64,000 nt of DNA from contig CAJNDS010001680.1 of NCBI GenBank assembly GCA_905221605.1, positions 490,001-554,000 of the forward strand. Direction: 5' to 3'. Both the position numbers and the translations under genes were made by a program. The stretch comes from Symbiodinium natans. Its lineage: Eukaryota; Sar; Dinophyceae; Suessiales; Symbiodiniaceae. The notes under the pieces were generated by a model. The model did not search any database, had not been told where the DNA came from, and saw nothing but the letters and a program-made list of their open reading frames with translations. How positions within the stretch are numbered: the first letter of the stretch is position 1; every line of letters begins with the position of its first letter. Below, piece by piece: positions 19,903-30,506 of this stretch.

Positions 19903-20454
19903 GGAGTTTGGGGTTTTGGGGTTTTGGGGTTTTGGGGTTTTGGGGTTTTGGGGTTTTGGGGTTTTGGGGTTTTGGGGTTTTGGGGTTTTGGGGTTTTGGG
20001 GTTTTGGGGTTTTGGGGTTTTGGGGTTTTGGGGTTTTGGGGTTTTGGGGTTTTGGGGTTTTGGGGTTTTGGGGTTTTGGGGTTTTGGGGTTTTTGGGGGG
20101 GTTTTTGGGGTTTTGGGGTTTTGGGGTTTTGGGGGGGTTTTGGGGTTTTGGGGTTTTGGGGTTTTGGGGTTTTGGGGTTTTGGGGTTTTGGGGTTTTGGG
20201 GTTTTGGGGTTTTGGGGTTTTGGGGTTTTGGGGTTTGGGTTTTGGGGTTTTTTTGGGGTTTTGGGGTTTTGGGTTTTGGGGTTTTGGGGTTTTGGGGTTT
20301 TGGAGTTTTGGGGTTTTGGGGTTTTGGGGTTTTGGGGTTTTGGGGTTTTGGGGTTTTTGGGGTTTTGGGGTTTTGGGGTTTTGGGGTTTTGGGGTTTTGG
20401 GGTTTTGGGGTTTTGGGGTTTTGGGGTTTTGGGGTTTTGGGGTTTTGGGGTTCG
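19903..20454. repeat. (TTTTGGGG)n array, about 550 bp
   Basis: About 65 near-perfect octamers with a few one- or two-base slips near 20090-20130 and 20235-20275. This is the octamer of hypotrich ciliate telomeres, not the TTTAGGG used elsewhere in the window. Highly G-quadruplex-prone. Confidence 0.95.
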
Positions 20455-20899
20455 GGGAGTTTAGGACTTAGGGTTTTGGGGTTTAGGGCTTGAGTGTGAG
20501 GAGTTTATTGGGGCTTATGGCTTGGGGCTTGGGGAGCTTTGGGCTTTCTTGGCTTGGGGTTTCGGGGTTTAGGATTCGGGGTTGGGGAGTTTAGTCCTGA
20601 CGTCACCCCTACGTTCCACGACTTAGGGTGCAGGTTTAAAGTTCAAGAGTTCAGCTGCAGGGTTTGAGGCTTGCAGGCTGTCGGCTAGAAGGCTTCGAAC
20701 CCCCATCCCAAACCACAAACCCCAATCCCCATAAACCCCAATCCCCACAAACCCCAAACCCAACACTCTGAACCCTAAGCCCTCAACCCCAAACCCTCAA
20801 CCCCAAACCCTGAACCCCAAACACTAAACCCAAAACCCTAAACCCCAAACCCTCAACCCTAAACCCCCCAAACCCGAATGATCTCCCGCAAAAACCGAG

Positions 20900-20926
20900 G
20901 CGCCCAGCGAGCCCTGCGCTGCGGCG
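20900..20926 (+). CDS. Candidate micro-exon
   Basis: 27-bp GC-rich island, acceptor ACCGAG|G, donor GCG|GTGACG; APSEPCAAA in phase 0. Small, so weak on its own; it is followed by a long G-rich tract. Confidence 0.3.
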
Positions 20927-20935
20927 GTGACGATG

Positions 20936-21000
20936 GCGGGGGGGAGAGGGGGGGAGGGAGGGGGGGGGGGGGAGGGGGAGGGGGGGGGGGGGGGGGGGGG
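20936..21000. repeat. G-rich tract
   Basis: 65 bp of almost pure G with few A, just after a candidate micro-exon. Confidence 0.9.
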
Positions 21001-21014
21001 CTCGCTTACCCAGT

Positions 21015-21165
21015 TACTTGGAGGTTCATGGTACTTATTAACCAATTGTAACTGTACTTATCACCCACTTATAAGACCCGCAAGTGCCCTAATATGGTTA
21101 TAAGTACAGTTATGAGTACAGTGAAAATTTATAATTGGTTGATGAGTACCATGAACCTCCAAGTA
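21015..21165. mobile_element. MITE-like element, family A
   Basis: Complete copy with TIR TACTTGGAGGTTCATGGTAC...GTACCATGAACCTCCAAGTA, 20 bp perfect on both ends. Confidence 0.8.
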
Positions 21166-21623
21166 TAGATCCTAAACGCCCTGTTCACTAAGGGTAGTTG
21201 CATGCTCCCTTAGTATGGACCCTTAAACGGGTACCCCTATATACCCTACCGAAATACAGGGCCCATACATCGAACCCTTTCATAAGGGAGGCTATGGACC
21301 ACAGGGCCCGTGCAACTACCCTTAGATGTTGGCAGAACCCTTTAGGGGTTGAGGGTTTTGATTTTAGGGTTTAGGGTTTAGGGTTTAGGGTTTAGGGTTT
21401 AGGGTTTAGGGAAACTTCCAAAACCGCTCACCGAAGTGCTCTGCCCGAAGTCCTAGAATCGCCCAATGCTAAACCCCAAGCCCCAAACCTAAACCCCCCT
21501 TAAACGCCCTAAACCCCAAACCCCCACGCCCTAAACCCTAAGCCCTAAACCCTAAACCCTAAACCCTAAACCCTAAACCCCCCTCCTTAAAAAGCCCTAA
21601 ACCTCTCCACTCCTGCCCGGGAG

Positions 21624-21692
21624 GTGCCGGCGCCCCCCGCCCCCGTCGAGGTCGAGGCATTCACCTACGCAGTCTCAGCGCAGGCCAGGGAC
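21624..21692 (+). CDS. Candidate exon
   Basis: Acceptor CCGGGAG|G; Pro/Ala-rich then VEVEAFTYAVSAQARD, 23 codons in phase 0, ending before GGTTTTT. Flanked by CCCTAAA blocks before and TTTAGGG after. Confidence 0.5.
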
Positions 21693-22316
21693 GGTTTTTT
21701 TTCGGGTTTAGGGGGTAAAGGTTGGAGGTTTTAGAGGGTTTAGGGTTTAGGGTTTAGGGTTTAGGGTTTAGGGTTTAGGGTTTAGGGTTTAGGGCTCAGG
21801 GCTCAGGGCTTAGGGCTTAGGGCTTAGGGCTTAGGGTTTAGGGTTTAGGGTTTTGGTTTTATTGGGGTCTTCAAAGGGTTTTAGTTTTGTTTGTTTGTTT
21901 GTTTGTTTGTGTGTGTGTGTGTGTGGGTGGGTGGGGGGTGTGTTTGTTTGCTTGTTTTTTTTTGTTTGTTGGGGTTTTTAGGTTTTTGGCGGATTAGGGT
22001 TTTAGGGGTTAAGGATTTGGGTTTAGGTTTAGGGGTTTGGGCTTTTAGGTGTTTGGGGTTTAGGGTTTTAGGGTTTTAGGGTTAGGGTTTAGGGGATGTA
22101 GGGTTCGGTGATTTAAGGGGGTTGAGTGCTTCGGGGTTTTGGGGGTTTTGTTTAGGGGTTTAGGGCTTTACGGGTCTTAAGGGTTCAAGGTTTTCAGGGT
22201 TTAGGGTTTAGGGGTTGCAGGGCTTCAGGGATTTTAGGGGTTTTTAGGGTTCTTACGGGCACCAGAAGCTATATAACTTGGGAAATGCCGACCTCTGAGC
22301 CATTTCGGGTTTAGTG

Positions 22317-22428
22317 CTAGGACCCGGAGTGGGCCGTTATTTCGTTTTTTTCAGGTTTGTGGTCTCCTTAGACTCCCTTCAACCCAAAAAGGGTGCCTTT
22401 TTTGTTCCTAGGTTACTCCTGGGTCTAG
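22317..22428. mobile_element. MITE-like element, family B
   Basis: CTAGGACCCGGAGTGGGCC...CTAGGTTACTCCTGGGTCTAG. Confidence 0.7.
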
Positions 22429-22684
22429 AGGGTCCCCTAAACCCTAAACCTTGAACTCTGGGGTTTAGGAAGAATCCACTAGGTATGTTTTCCCTTGTTG
22501 GGGTTGAAGAGGATCAGAATCAGGACTATTTTTCAGAGGGGTTTTAAGGGTCATCCCAGGTAGGAACCCTAAACCCTAAACCCCAAACCCCCTAAACCCT
22601 GTAGGTATGGGCCATCCTAGTCCAGATTCTGCATGATATGGGGGGGGGACTTCTGGCCAATGCATCCGCTCAAGCGCCGCGTAG

Positions 22685-22725
22685 GAAGACAGCCTGGCCC
22701 TGCAGCTGGAAGCTCCACTGCAAAG
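22685..22725 (+). CDS. Candidate exon
   Basis: Acceptor CGCGTAG|G; reads EDSLALQLEAPLQ, phase 0 start fits the previous exon. A possible continuation at 23081 (KVPEAQ) follows in matching phase but has no clear end. Confidence 0.45.
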
Positions 22726-24259
22726 GGGTTTTGAGGGTTTAGGGTTTAGGGTGTATAAGGTTTAGGGTCTATAGGGTTTGGGGTTTAGGGTGGAGGCTTT
22801 CGGGTTTCGGTTTAGGGTTTAGGGTGTATAAGGTTCAGGGTGTATGTAGGGTTGGGTGGTGCAGTGTGTAAAGGCTGTAGGCCTCTAAAAGGGCCGGGGG
22901 GGGGGGGGATCATAAAGCGGCTTACAGGTACTACCTTAGAAACTCTCTCTTTTTGTCTATAAATAAATAAATTAATGCAATATCTTTTTTGCATATATAT
23001 ATATATATCCTTATACATATATATAATAGACATCCTTCAGTCTTTTCAAATTCCGAAACCGCAAAATCCCCAAATCGCAGGAAGGTCCCTGAAGCTCAGA
23101 AGTCGCTACCTGCCGTAGAGAAGCATAGAGAAGCCCCCAGCACTTAGAAAGCATCCCATCGCTTTACGGTTTAGGGTTTAGGGCTTAGGGTTTAGGGTTT
23201 AGGGTTTAGGGTTTAGGGTTTCGGGTTTAGGGTTTAGGGCTTAGGGCTTAGGGTTTAGGGTTTGGGTTTAGGGTTTAGGGTTCATGAAATTCCCTCACGG
23301 CCACGCGCAGCATGTAGCATTTCATGTCTGACGCTGGGTTGACACCAGAGGGTAGAGGAACTTACGTAATGCTAGGGGCCAAATCTCCAGCGTGCGTGCC
23401 TCAAGAACCACCGGAGTTGTGCAGGAAGATGACTGTTTGTTCTTGATGGTTCTATTGTCCAAAAATCACTCAGCCCTATCCGGTTTGGCTGCACATGCAT
23501 TCGTGGTAGGCATCTCTGTGGGTTAAGAGGGACCCCAAAGCATGAATTATGTCCCAAATTATGACCGAAAAGGTCTTAAGTCAAATCGCCCCACATCCAG
23601 CTGGCCTACGTCCTTTATTGTCGGGATATGAAACTGCTGCGGGTTCTGTAGAGGTAGGGTTTAGCAGCATTACCATCCTATGCCCACCCTCAACCCACAC
23701 ACACTTGAAACAACTTATAATCCAAAATTTCACAATCAAGTGCGTCATACAGCCTAAACCCTACACCCTGAGCCCTAATCCCTAAGCCCTAAAGCCACAG
23801 TTTCACAATCAAGTGCGTCATGCAGCAGAAACCCCTAAACCCGAAACCCTGAACCGTAAGACCCCGAGCTGCAAGCCTAAACCCTAAACTCGAAACCCTA
23901 AAGCCTAAACCCTAAACCCTAAACCCTAAACCCTGAACCCTCCCCAGCGGCCCCCGTAGTTAACCGTGGGCCCTCAACTCAAGCGCAGTGCCCTCCACCC
24001 TGACCCTTGCAAGCCAGAACTTCAGAAACCCTAAACCGTAAACCGTAAACCCTAAACCCTAAACCCTAAAGCCTAATCTTAGGGTTTTGGGGTTTGCGGT
24101 TTAGGGTTTCGGGTTTGGCGGGTTGGTGTGACGTCTAGGGCTTCAGGGTTCTCAACCTTCTTCCGGCCAACTGTCCTGATCGAATATGAGATAGAGTTGA
24201 GGGTTCAGGTGTTGAGGACTTCATTCGGGTTTAGGGTTCAGGGGCACTTCGCCCGTGCC

Positions 24260-25708
24260 ATGGCAGTTTCGGTTGATGTACATCTGCTCAGCGGCAGGAG
24301 GGTTTCTCTTGAGATTCAGGAAGATGCGTCGGTGGAAGACTTGAACCACCTGGCCCAGAGTGCTCTGTCTGCTGGCCGAGGGCGGCTGTTGAGTGCTGAT
24401 GGCCAGGTACTGGATGCAGCACAGACAGTGAAGCGGGCAAGGATACACAGCGGCGAGGCGTTGTGCCTGCAAATACAGCTTCCCCAAGTCGCAGCTTCCT
24501 CAGGCTTAAGCGGGGCGTCTGCTTTTGCCGCAATTCTCGGTGATGGCTCTGTGGGAACCTGGGGTGAAGCTGGTTCTGGTGGCGACAGCAACTCTGTGCA
24601 AGCTCAGCTGAAGGGCGTGCAGCGTATCCAAGCTTCCCAACGTGCATTTGCAGCAATGCTCCATGATGGATCCGTCGTGACCTGGGGCGACGCCGATTAT
24701 GGTGGCGACAGCAGCTCAGTGCAATCTCAGCTGAAAGGCGTGCAGCACATCCAAGCTTCTGCTCGTGCCTTTGCTGCAATCCTTGGTGATGGATCTGTTG
24801 TGACCTGGGGTGCTCCTGACCTTGGTGGCGACAGCAGCCGCGTGCAAGCTCAGCTGAAGGGCGTGCAGCACATCCAAGCTTCTCTATATGCATTTGCTGC
24901 AATCCTCGGTGACGGAACAGTCGTGACCTGGGGCGATGCTGAGTTTGGCAGTGACAGCAGTTCCGTACAAGCTCAGCTAAAGGGCGTGCAGCAAATCCAA
25001 GCTTTTGAACGTGCATTCGCAGCAATCCTCTGCGACGGATCCGTCGTCACTTGGGGCGACGCCGACTATGGTGGCGACAGCAGCTCAGTGCAAGGTCAGC
25101 TGAAGGGCGTGCAGCAAATCCAAGCTTCTCGACATTCTTTTGCCGCGATTCTCGGTGACGGATCTGTTGTGACCTGGGGCCGTCCTGACCTTGGTGGCGA
25201 CAGCAGCCGTGTGCAAGCTCAGCTGCAGGGCGTGCAGCACATCCAAGCTACTCTATATGCTTTTGCTGCAATCCGCGGTGACGGATCAGTCGTGACCTGG
25301 GGCGATGCCAGTTATGGTGGCGACAGCAGTTCAGTGCAAGCTCAGCTGAAGGGCGTGCAGCAAATCCAAGCTTCTCAACGTGCATTTGCGGCAATCCTTT
25401 ACGACGGATCTGTCGTAACCTGGGGCATTGCTCGGTCTGGCGGCAACAGCAGTTCGGTGCTACCTCAGCTGAAGGGCGTGCAGCAGATCCAAGCTTCGAA
25501 TGCTGCTTTTGCCGCGATCCTCGGTGATGGATCTGTCGTGAGCTGGGGCTATGTCTATGCTGGTGCTGACAGCAGTTCCGTGCAGGCTCAGCTGAAGGGA
25601 GTTCAGCACGTCCAGGGTTCTGAAGAGGCTTTTGCCGCAATCCTGCATGACGGAACCGCCGTGACCTGGGGCATGGGAATGACAGCAATTCCACGCGAGC
25701 TCAGCTAA
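24260..25708 (+). CDS. Ubiquitin-like + RCC1-type repeat protein (nested, intronless)
   Basis: 482-residue protein from the first ATG (24260, context GTGCCATGG); the open frame extends upstream to 24128 without a credible start. Residues about 2-70 look like a ubiquitin-like domain (LLSGRRVSLEIQEDASVEDL, later GEALCLQIQ). From residue 86 come nine 41-residue units of the form AFAAILGDGSVVTWG...GGDSSSVQAQLKGVQ.IQAS plus a broken tenth; the units resemble RCC1/HERC-type beta-propeller blades. Such Ubl-RCC1 proteins, often annotated as HERC-like, are common in Symbiodiniaceae (family knowledge), but no HECT domain is present here, so ligase activity cannot be claimed. The gene has no introns while the surrounding DNA is intron sequence of the same-strand host gene, suggesting a retro-copy. 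No spliced-leader relict was seen upstream. Confidence 0.75.
   Translation: MAVSVDVHLLSGRRVSLEIQEDASVEDLNHLAQSALSAGRGRLLSADGQVLDAAQTVKRARIHSGEALCLQIQLPQVAASSGLSGASAFAAILGDGSVGTWGEAGSGGDSNSVQAQLKGVQRIQASQRAFAAMLHDGSVVTWGDADYGGDSSSVQSQLKGVQHIQASARAFAAILGDGSVVTWGAPDLGGDSSRVQAQLKGVQHIQASLYAFAAILGDGTVVTWGDAEFGSDSSSVQAQLKGVQQIQAFERAFAAILCDGSVVTWGDADYGGDSSSVQGQLKGVQQIQASRHSFAAILGDGSVVTWGRPDLGGDSSRVQAQLQGVQHIQATLYAFAAIRGDGSVVTWGDASYGGDSSSVQAQLKGVQQIQASQRAFAAILYDGSVVTWGIARSGGNSSSVLPQLKGVQQIQASNAAFAAILGDGSVVSWGYVYAGADSSSVQAQLKGVQHVQGSEEAFAAILHDGTAVTWGMGMTAIPRELS
24515..25705 (+). repeat. 123-bp coding tandem repeat, nine units plus a partial
   Basis: Units start at 24515, 24638, 24761, 24884, 25007, 25130, 25253, 25376, 25499 and 25622. 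Units 2-4 match units 5-7 in their distinguishing residues (DADYGG, then PDLGGDSSR followed by LYAFAA, then a DA-type unit), showing a 369-bp block duplication on top of the unit repeat. Confidence 0.8.
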
Positions 25709-26164
25709 GGGTGCGCGGCACATCTAAAAGTCCAAAGTCGTGGTGCCTGCTTAGACGGCGTTTTGCTCACAGATCGGCAGAGCGTTTCTTAGTAACTCGT
25801 CCAACAAGCACCCTTCAACATAGCATTCGGGGCAGACATCCGATGTAATCCCGAAGGTCACCAAAAACCTACACCCTAAACCCCAAAGCCTGGGTTTAGG
25901 GTTTAGGGTTTAGAGTTTAGGGTTTAGGGTTCAGGGTTTAGGGTTTAGGGTTTAGGGTTTACCCCAGACCTTTAGCTCCGGTGAGAAACTGGACACGTAT
26001 TGGGTTAACGCAAGGCTTGTCCTGGACAACATGCCCTCAAACCCCTGCACCTCTTCTTCCACATTTCATAGGTGTAGGATCCCTAGCACAGCACTTGTTA
26101 ACAACACAGCGAACTTTTCCTGAACCGTAAACCCTAAACCTTAAACCCACCAACCCCTGGCAGT

Positions 26165-26275
26165 TTGGGGGTCGGAATAGTTACCAATCGTATTCCTTTA
26201 TGGTCCCTTTGATACCTATACCATAATTCCCCCAAAAACCTTATTCTAATTATTCAGGTCCCTACATTAGCCAAG
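26165..26275. mobile_element. MITE-like element, family D
   Basis: GGGGTCGGAATAGTTACCAA...TTATTCAGGTCCCTAC. Related copies at 27956-28062, 38530-38665 (inverted) and 63275-63395, sharing GGTCCCT.TG and GGAATAATT cores. Confidence 0.6.
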
Positions 26276-26335
26276 GACAGTGGAGCTTCGCTCGCCTGGT
26301 TGGCGTATCGGAACAAGATCCTTGGCAAGCTGCTA
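26276..26335 (+). CDS. Candidate exon
   Basis: Acceptor AGCCAAG|G, donor CTA|GTTTGG. Reads DSGASLAWLAYRNKILGKLL, 20 codons; a second frame is also open. It begins right at the edge of a MITE-like element. Confidence 0.45.
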
Positions 26336-26484
26336 GTTTGGGGTCTGGCGGTCTAGGGTTGAGGTCTCAAGGATTAAAGGGATATAGACCAAACAAGGAT
26401 GGCTTGTGGGTTTTGGGTTGAGTAGTTTGGGCGTCGGATGTAGGCTCGCGCCAAGGTGTTGGGCTTAGGGTTTCGGGTTGAGGC

Positions 26485-26583
26485 TAAACCCTAAACCCTA
26501 AACCCTAAACCCTAAACCCTAAACCCTAAACCCTAAACCCTAAACCCTAAACCCTAAACCCTAAACCCTAAACCCTAAACCCT
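26485..26583. repeat. (CCCTAAA)n array
   Basis: About fourteen perfect heptamers. Confidence 0.95.
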
Positions 26584-27449
26584 AGAGGCTCCAGAGGCGC
26601 AGGGTTAAGGATTTCGGTTTTGAAGGGAGTAGACTGTGCTTCAGGAAGGTCTTGGGCACCTGCAAGAAGTGTAGTCATACCTTGTAGTAGAGTAGGTCCC
26701 AAACCCTAAACCCTCAAGCTTAACCTTTTTGGGGTACTACAAGCCCCTTATATCCCCAAGGGTTAACCTTTAGTTCCCCCAGGTTACTGGACAATTAAGC
26801 ATAGCTCAAGACCCAGTGCTGAGTCTTCGAACCTAACTATCGTGCAAGTTGTCATGATTCGGTTCTCAGTACCCATGAACCTGCAAGTAGCCCATGCAGA
26901 AATATTCAGCTTAAACCCTAATTACACCCTCAAAGCCTTCAAATCCCTAAACCCTAAACCCTAAACCCTAAACCCTAAACCCTAAACTTTACAACCCTAA
27001 GCCCAAAACCCTCAACCATCCTCGATTTCGTGCGCTGCCCGGCTCCTCGTCAATGTGCCGAACCCTGAACCCTAACTTTATTAAGGGTTTAGGGTTTAGG
27101 GTTTGGGGTTTAGGGTATAGGGTTTGGGGTTTAGGGTTTAGGGTTTAGGGTTTAGGGTTTGGGGTTTGGGGTTTGGAGTTGGACCCTACATCCACGCCCC
27201 CAAACCCTGAACCTGACCAGAGTCCAAGCCCTAAACACGGAAGCCCCAAACCCAAACCACCCAACCCAACCCCTAAACCCTAAACCCTAAACCCTAAGCG
27301 CTAAGCCCTAAACCCCAACCCCTAAGCCCTCAACCCTAACCCTAAACCCTAAACCCTATTTATCCCTAACCCCTAAGCCTTCAACCCTAATTTAACCCTA
27401 AACCTTCAACCCTAAACCCTAAACCCTAAACCCTAAACTTTGATCCCAG

Positions 27450-27524
27450 GATTCCAGAGCTTTCGCCGCCCCTCGACGAAGGCCCCCCTCGGGTGGCCAG
27501 GGCTTTTGGGAACCCCGGGTGTAG
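27450..27524 (+). CDS. Candidate exon
   Basis: Acceptor GATCCCAG|G, donor TGTAG|GTAGGG. Best frame reads IPELSPPLDEGPPRVARAF then GNPGC; entry phase does not match the previous candidate, so an exon is missing or the frame is wrong. Confidence 0.4.
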   Translation, partial: DSRAFAAPRRRPPSGGQGFWEPRV

Positions 27525-27578
27525 GTAGGGTTGGCTGTAGTCTACTTCGCAGAGGCGTGACAAAGAGAGCCGGGATGA

Positions 27579-27666
27579 CTTGGGTTTAGGGTTTAGGGTT
27601 TAGGGTTTAGGGTTTAGGGTTTAGGGTTTAGGGTTTAGGGTTTAGGGTTTAGGGTTTAGGGTTTAT
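27579..27666. repeat. (TTTAGGG)n array
   Basis: About twelve perfect heptamers. The 190 bp after it (27667-27857) are open on both strands but no exon could be fixed. Confidence 0.95.
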
Positions 27667-28582
27667 CCTACGTTGCTGTACTTGAATGGTCGCATGCGCA
27701 GTCTTGTTGCGACCTGGTGGCTCATAAGGGACGCGGCAGAGATGCAAACACAGTGAGGCAGCATCGGACGACTCTAAACGGAAGAAGGAGCAGGTGTTCC
27801 TGCTACGTCGTAGACAGGGACCGGAGAGACGTAGAGTTCTTGAAGCCAACATCATTTAAGGTTTAGGGTTAAGGGTCTAGGGTTTAGGGTTTCGGGTTCA
27901 GGGTTTCGGGTGTTTGGGTTTTAGGGTGTCCCAGGCAGTTGAAAAGGTAGTATAGGGGTCGGAATAATTGCTAACAATGTTCCCTTGTGGTCCCTTTACA
28001 ATTATGCCATTGTAACGTCCCCAAAACCCTATGCTAACTGTTCCGGCTCCTACATTATACGGTTTTAGGGTGTTAGGGTGTAGGATTTAGGGTGTTAGGG
28101 TGCAGGGTTTAGAGTTTTTTGGGTTTTAGAGTTTGGGGTTTAGGGCTTAGGGGTGTCGGGATTCATTGTTGATAGCTTGAGGGCTGTTTGTGAAGGCGGT
28201 GCGGGTTGCCCCCTAAACCCGAAATCCTTTAGGCTTAGGGTGCTCAAGGTTTCTTTTAGCTGATGGTTCGGGAGTTGGGGCTTCCCATGCCGGGAAGTGA
28301 GGAAGAGGGGTTTAGGCTAGGATCCATCACAGGAGTGAAGCAAGATTCCTGAAACACCCTAAGGGTCCATGTACCTATATGCTACACACGTGGGTCTTAA
28401 AGGGGGTCCCCATGTCGCTGCTTTAGGGCCCAAGTATATACTATACAGGTACATGGACGCTTAGGGCACTTTTTTGAAATTAGGACCCAGAGTAGGCCCT
28501 TAACCCCTTCTCTTTTAGGGTTTAGGTTCTTATACAGCCCTAAACCCCAAACCCAAAACACATGGTTCCTTCACTAAAACAG

Positions 28583-28653
28583 GTGGTTTGGGAAGCTCTT
28601 TCTGGTGAAGAAATGGTCGTTGTCAAGTCGGCTGTTGTTTTGCTCAGTGGATG
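28583..28653 (+). CDS. Candidate exon
   Basis: Acceptor AAAACAG|G, donor GATG|GTAGGA. Reads VVWEALSGEEMVVVKSAVVL then LSG in phase 0. Less GC-rich than most exons. Confidence 0.4.
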
Positions 28654-28913
28654 GTAGGAAACCCTGAACCCAAATGAGTTTAGGGTTTAGGGTTTGGGGT
28701 TTGGGGTTTAGGGTCTAGGGTTTGGGGTTAGATAAACCCCCCCAACCCCTAAACCTTGAACCCTAACAGGTTCAGGGTTTGACAGCTAAGCTTTAAGTCC
28801 AAACCCTCAAACTTCAAGCCCTCAGCGTGCGATGCACGTGCAATGCCGTAGAGGGTTTAGGGTTTAGGGTTTAGGGTTTAGGGTTTAGGGTTTTTTTTGG
28901 GTTTAGGGTTTAG

Positions 28914-29039
28914 GGGTCATTCACGCGACGCACCTCCCTCTGAAGGCCACTTTGGTGGCCCACTGGTCCCACGCCATTCAAGACGGGCAGGTGTTGTACA
29001 GCCTTCGTGACTCTGCCACTGAGGAATGCCCGAAACACG
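28914..29039 (+). CDS. Candidate exon
   Basis: Open over 126 bp: ATLVAHWSHAIQDGQVLYSL then RDSATEECPKH. The acceptor may be TTTAG|GG inside the array, or CTGAAG|GCC at 28945. Donor CACG|GTTTAG leaves one base that the next exon completes as Gly. Confidence 0.5.
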
Positions 29040-29352
29040 GTTTAGGGAAAAGGGGAAAGAGTTTAACGGGGGTGGGGGGGGGGGGGGGGGCCAGGGGTGG
29101 GGGGGGGGGGGGATACCATGGCCGGGGGGGGAGGGGGTCGGGGCTTATGCTGGCGCATATAAAAACCCTATAGGACCCAGAGTAGGCCCTTTTTCCCATT
29201 TTGGATTCCGTTTACCACCCCCTTTAAACCAAGAAGGGCGCCCTTTGTATTCCTAGAACACTCAACCCTAAACCCCTAAATCCTAAACCCTAAACCCGAA
29301 ACCCTGAACCCTGAACCCCAAACCCTAAACCCTAAGTCCTAGTTCGCAGCAG

Positions 29353-29433
29353 GTGTCGTGGCAGTTCTCGGCCCGGGAATTCCCAGTCTCGACGACCTTG
29401 CGAGGTTCCCCTCCCGTGCCTTTGAAAACTTCG
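29353..29433 (+). CDS. Candidate exon
   Basis: Acceptor GCAGCAG|G. Reads VVAVLGPGIPSLDDLARFPS then RAFENF in the phase left by the previous exon; ends in the GGGTTTAG array. Another frame is open but breaks the chain. Confidence 0.55.
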
Positions 29434-30059
29434 GGTTTAGGGTTTAGGGTTTGGGGTTTAGGGTTTCGGGTTTAGGGTTTGGGGTGTAGGGTTTCGGGTT
29501 TAGGGTTTGGGGTTTAGGGTTTAGGGTTTAGGGTTTAGGGTTTAGGGTTTAGGGTTTAGGGTTTAGGATGAAAGGGTTCGGAGTTTTCGGGTTTGGGGTT
29601 TGGGGCCTTCAGGATCAAAGGGCGCTTAGGATTTGAGGTGCAGGGTTTAGGGAGAGCCCTGAACCCTCAACCTTAGAGGGCTTTTAGGGTTTGGGTTGAG
29701 GGTGTAGGGTAAAGGGCGCAGGGCCGAGGGCCGGAGGGTCCGAGGGCGGAAGGGCCGGAGGGTTTTAGGTTCATGCATGGTCTGGGACTCTTAGGACTGT
29801 ATGGCTTGTGGAGTGCTGAGCATGGGTGTACTCGTTTCCTCAAGCTTCCCCCCCCCCAAAGCCGTTCGCGTGTAGGGTTTAGAGTGTTGGGTTTTTGGCT
29901 GGTGCTTAGGGCTTAGGGCTTAGGGTTGGCGCAAGACTTTCCTTTTTAACTCTAGCAAGTCTAGTTTCCTGGGGTATAACAAACCCTGACAAGACAAACA
30001 GCAAAGGGAACCCTCTGCATCTTTCGCTTAGCGAGGAATCTTGCTTAAGACCGTAAACT

Positions 30060-30190
30060 CCAAACCCCAAACCCCAAACCCCAAACCCCAAACCCCAAAC
30101 CCCAAACCCCAAACCCCAAACCCCAAGCCCCAAGCCCCAAGCCCCAAGCCCCAAGCCCCAAGCCCCAAGCCCCAAGCCCCAAGCCCCAAA
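30060..30190. repeat. (CCCCAAA)n / (CCCCAAG)n array
   Basis: Heptamers with CCCC in place of CCCT, then a CCCCAAG variant block, then CCCTAAA: three telomere-like variants in succession. Confidence 0.9.
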
Positions 30191-30414
30191 CCCTAAACCC
30201 TAAACCCTAAACCCTAAACCCTACCTAAACCCGTCTGCTGGGCCCACAAGCTGAGGCCCTAAGCCGAAACGGAGGCTGCCTAGGGCTTATAGGGCTTAGG
30301 GTTCGGGGTTAGGGTTTGGGGTTTTGGGATTTAGGGTTGGGGTGTCCCTACACCCAAAACCCTAAACCCTACACCCAAAACCCTAAACCCTAAACCCCAA
30401 ACTCCCGGTCTTAG

Positions 30415-30506
30415 GGGTGCCAATCGCCGCGCCCGGATTCAGCCAGGCTCCTGTCCGAGCACGCGGCGCGCCACCGCCGGCTGGCCGGGGCCTCATCTTG
30501 CTTAAG
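30415..30506 (+). CDS. Candidate exon
   Basis: Acceptor GTCTTAG|G, consensus donor TTAAG|GTTTGT. 30 codons: VPIAAPGFSQAPVRARGAPP then PAGRGLILLK, ending phase 0 as required by the next exon. Confidence 0.6.

Noticed and set aside
19837-20493. Three overlapping 190-218-codon frames of GFWGFGVL repeats
   Set aside because: Translation of the TTTTGGGG array in all frames; no biased codon use and no start context.
24221-25723. Minus-strand frames opposite the Ubl/RCC1 gene
   Set aside because: Shadows of the 123-bp plus-strand repeat; no independent domain.
26654-26677. Micro-exon EGLGHLQE after CTTCAG
   Set aside because: Only eight codons, flanked by the same array orientation on both sides; too weak to list.
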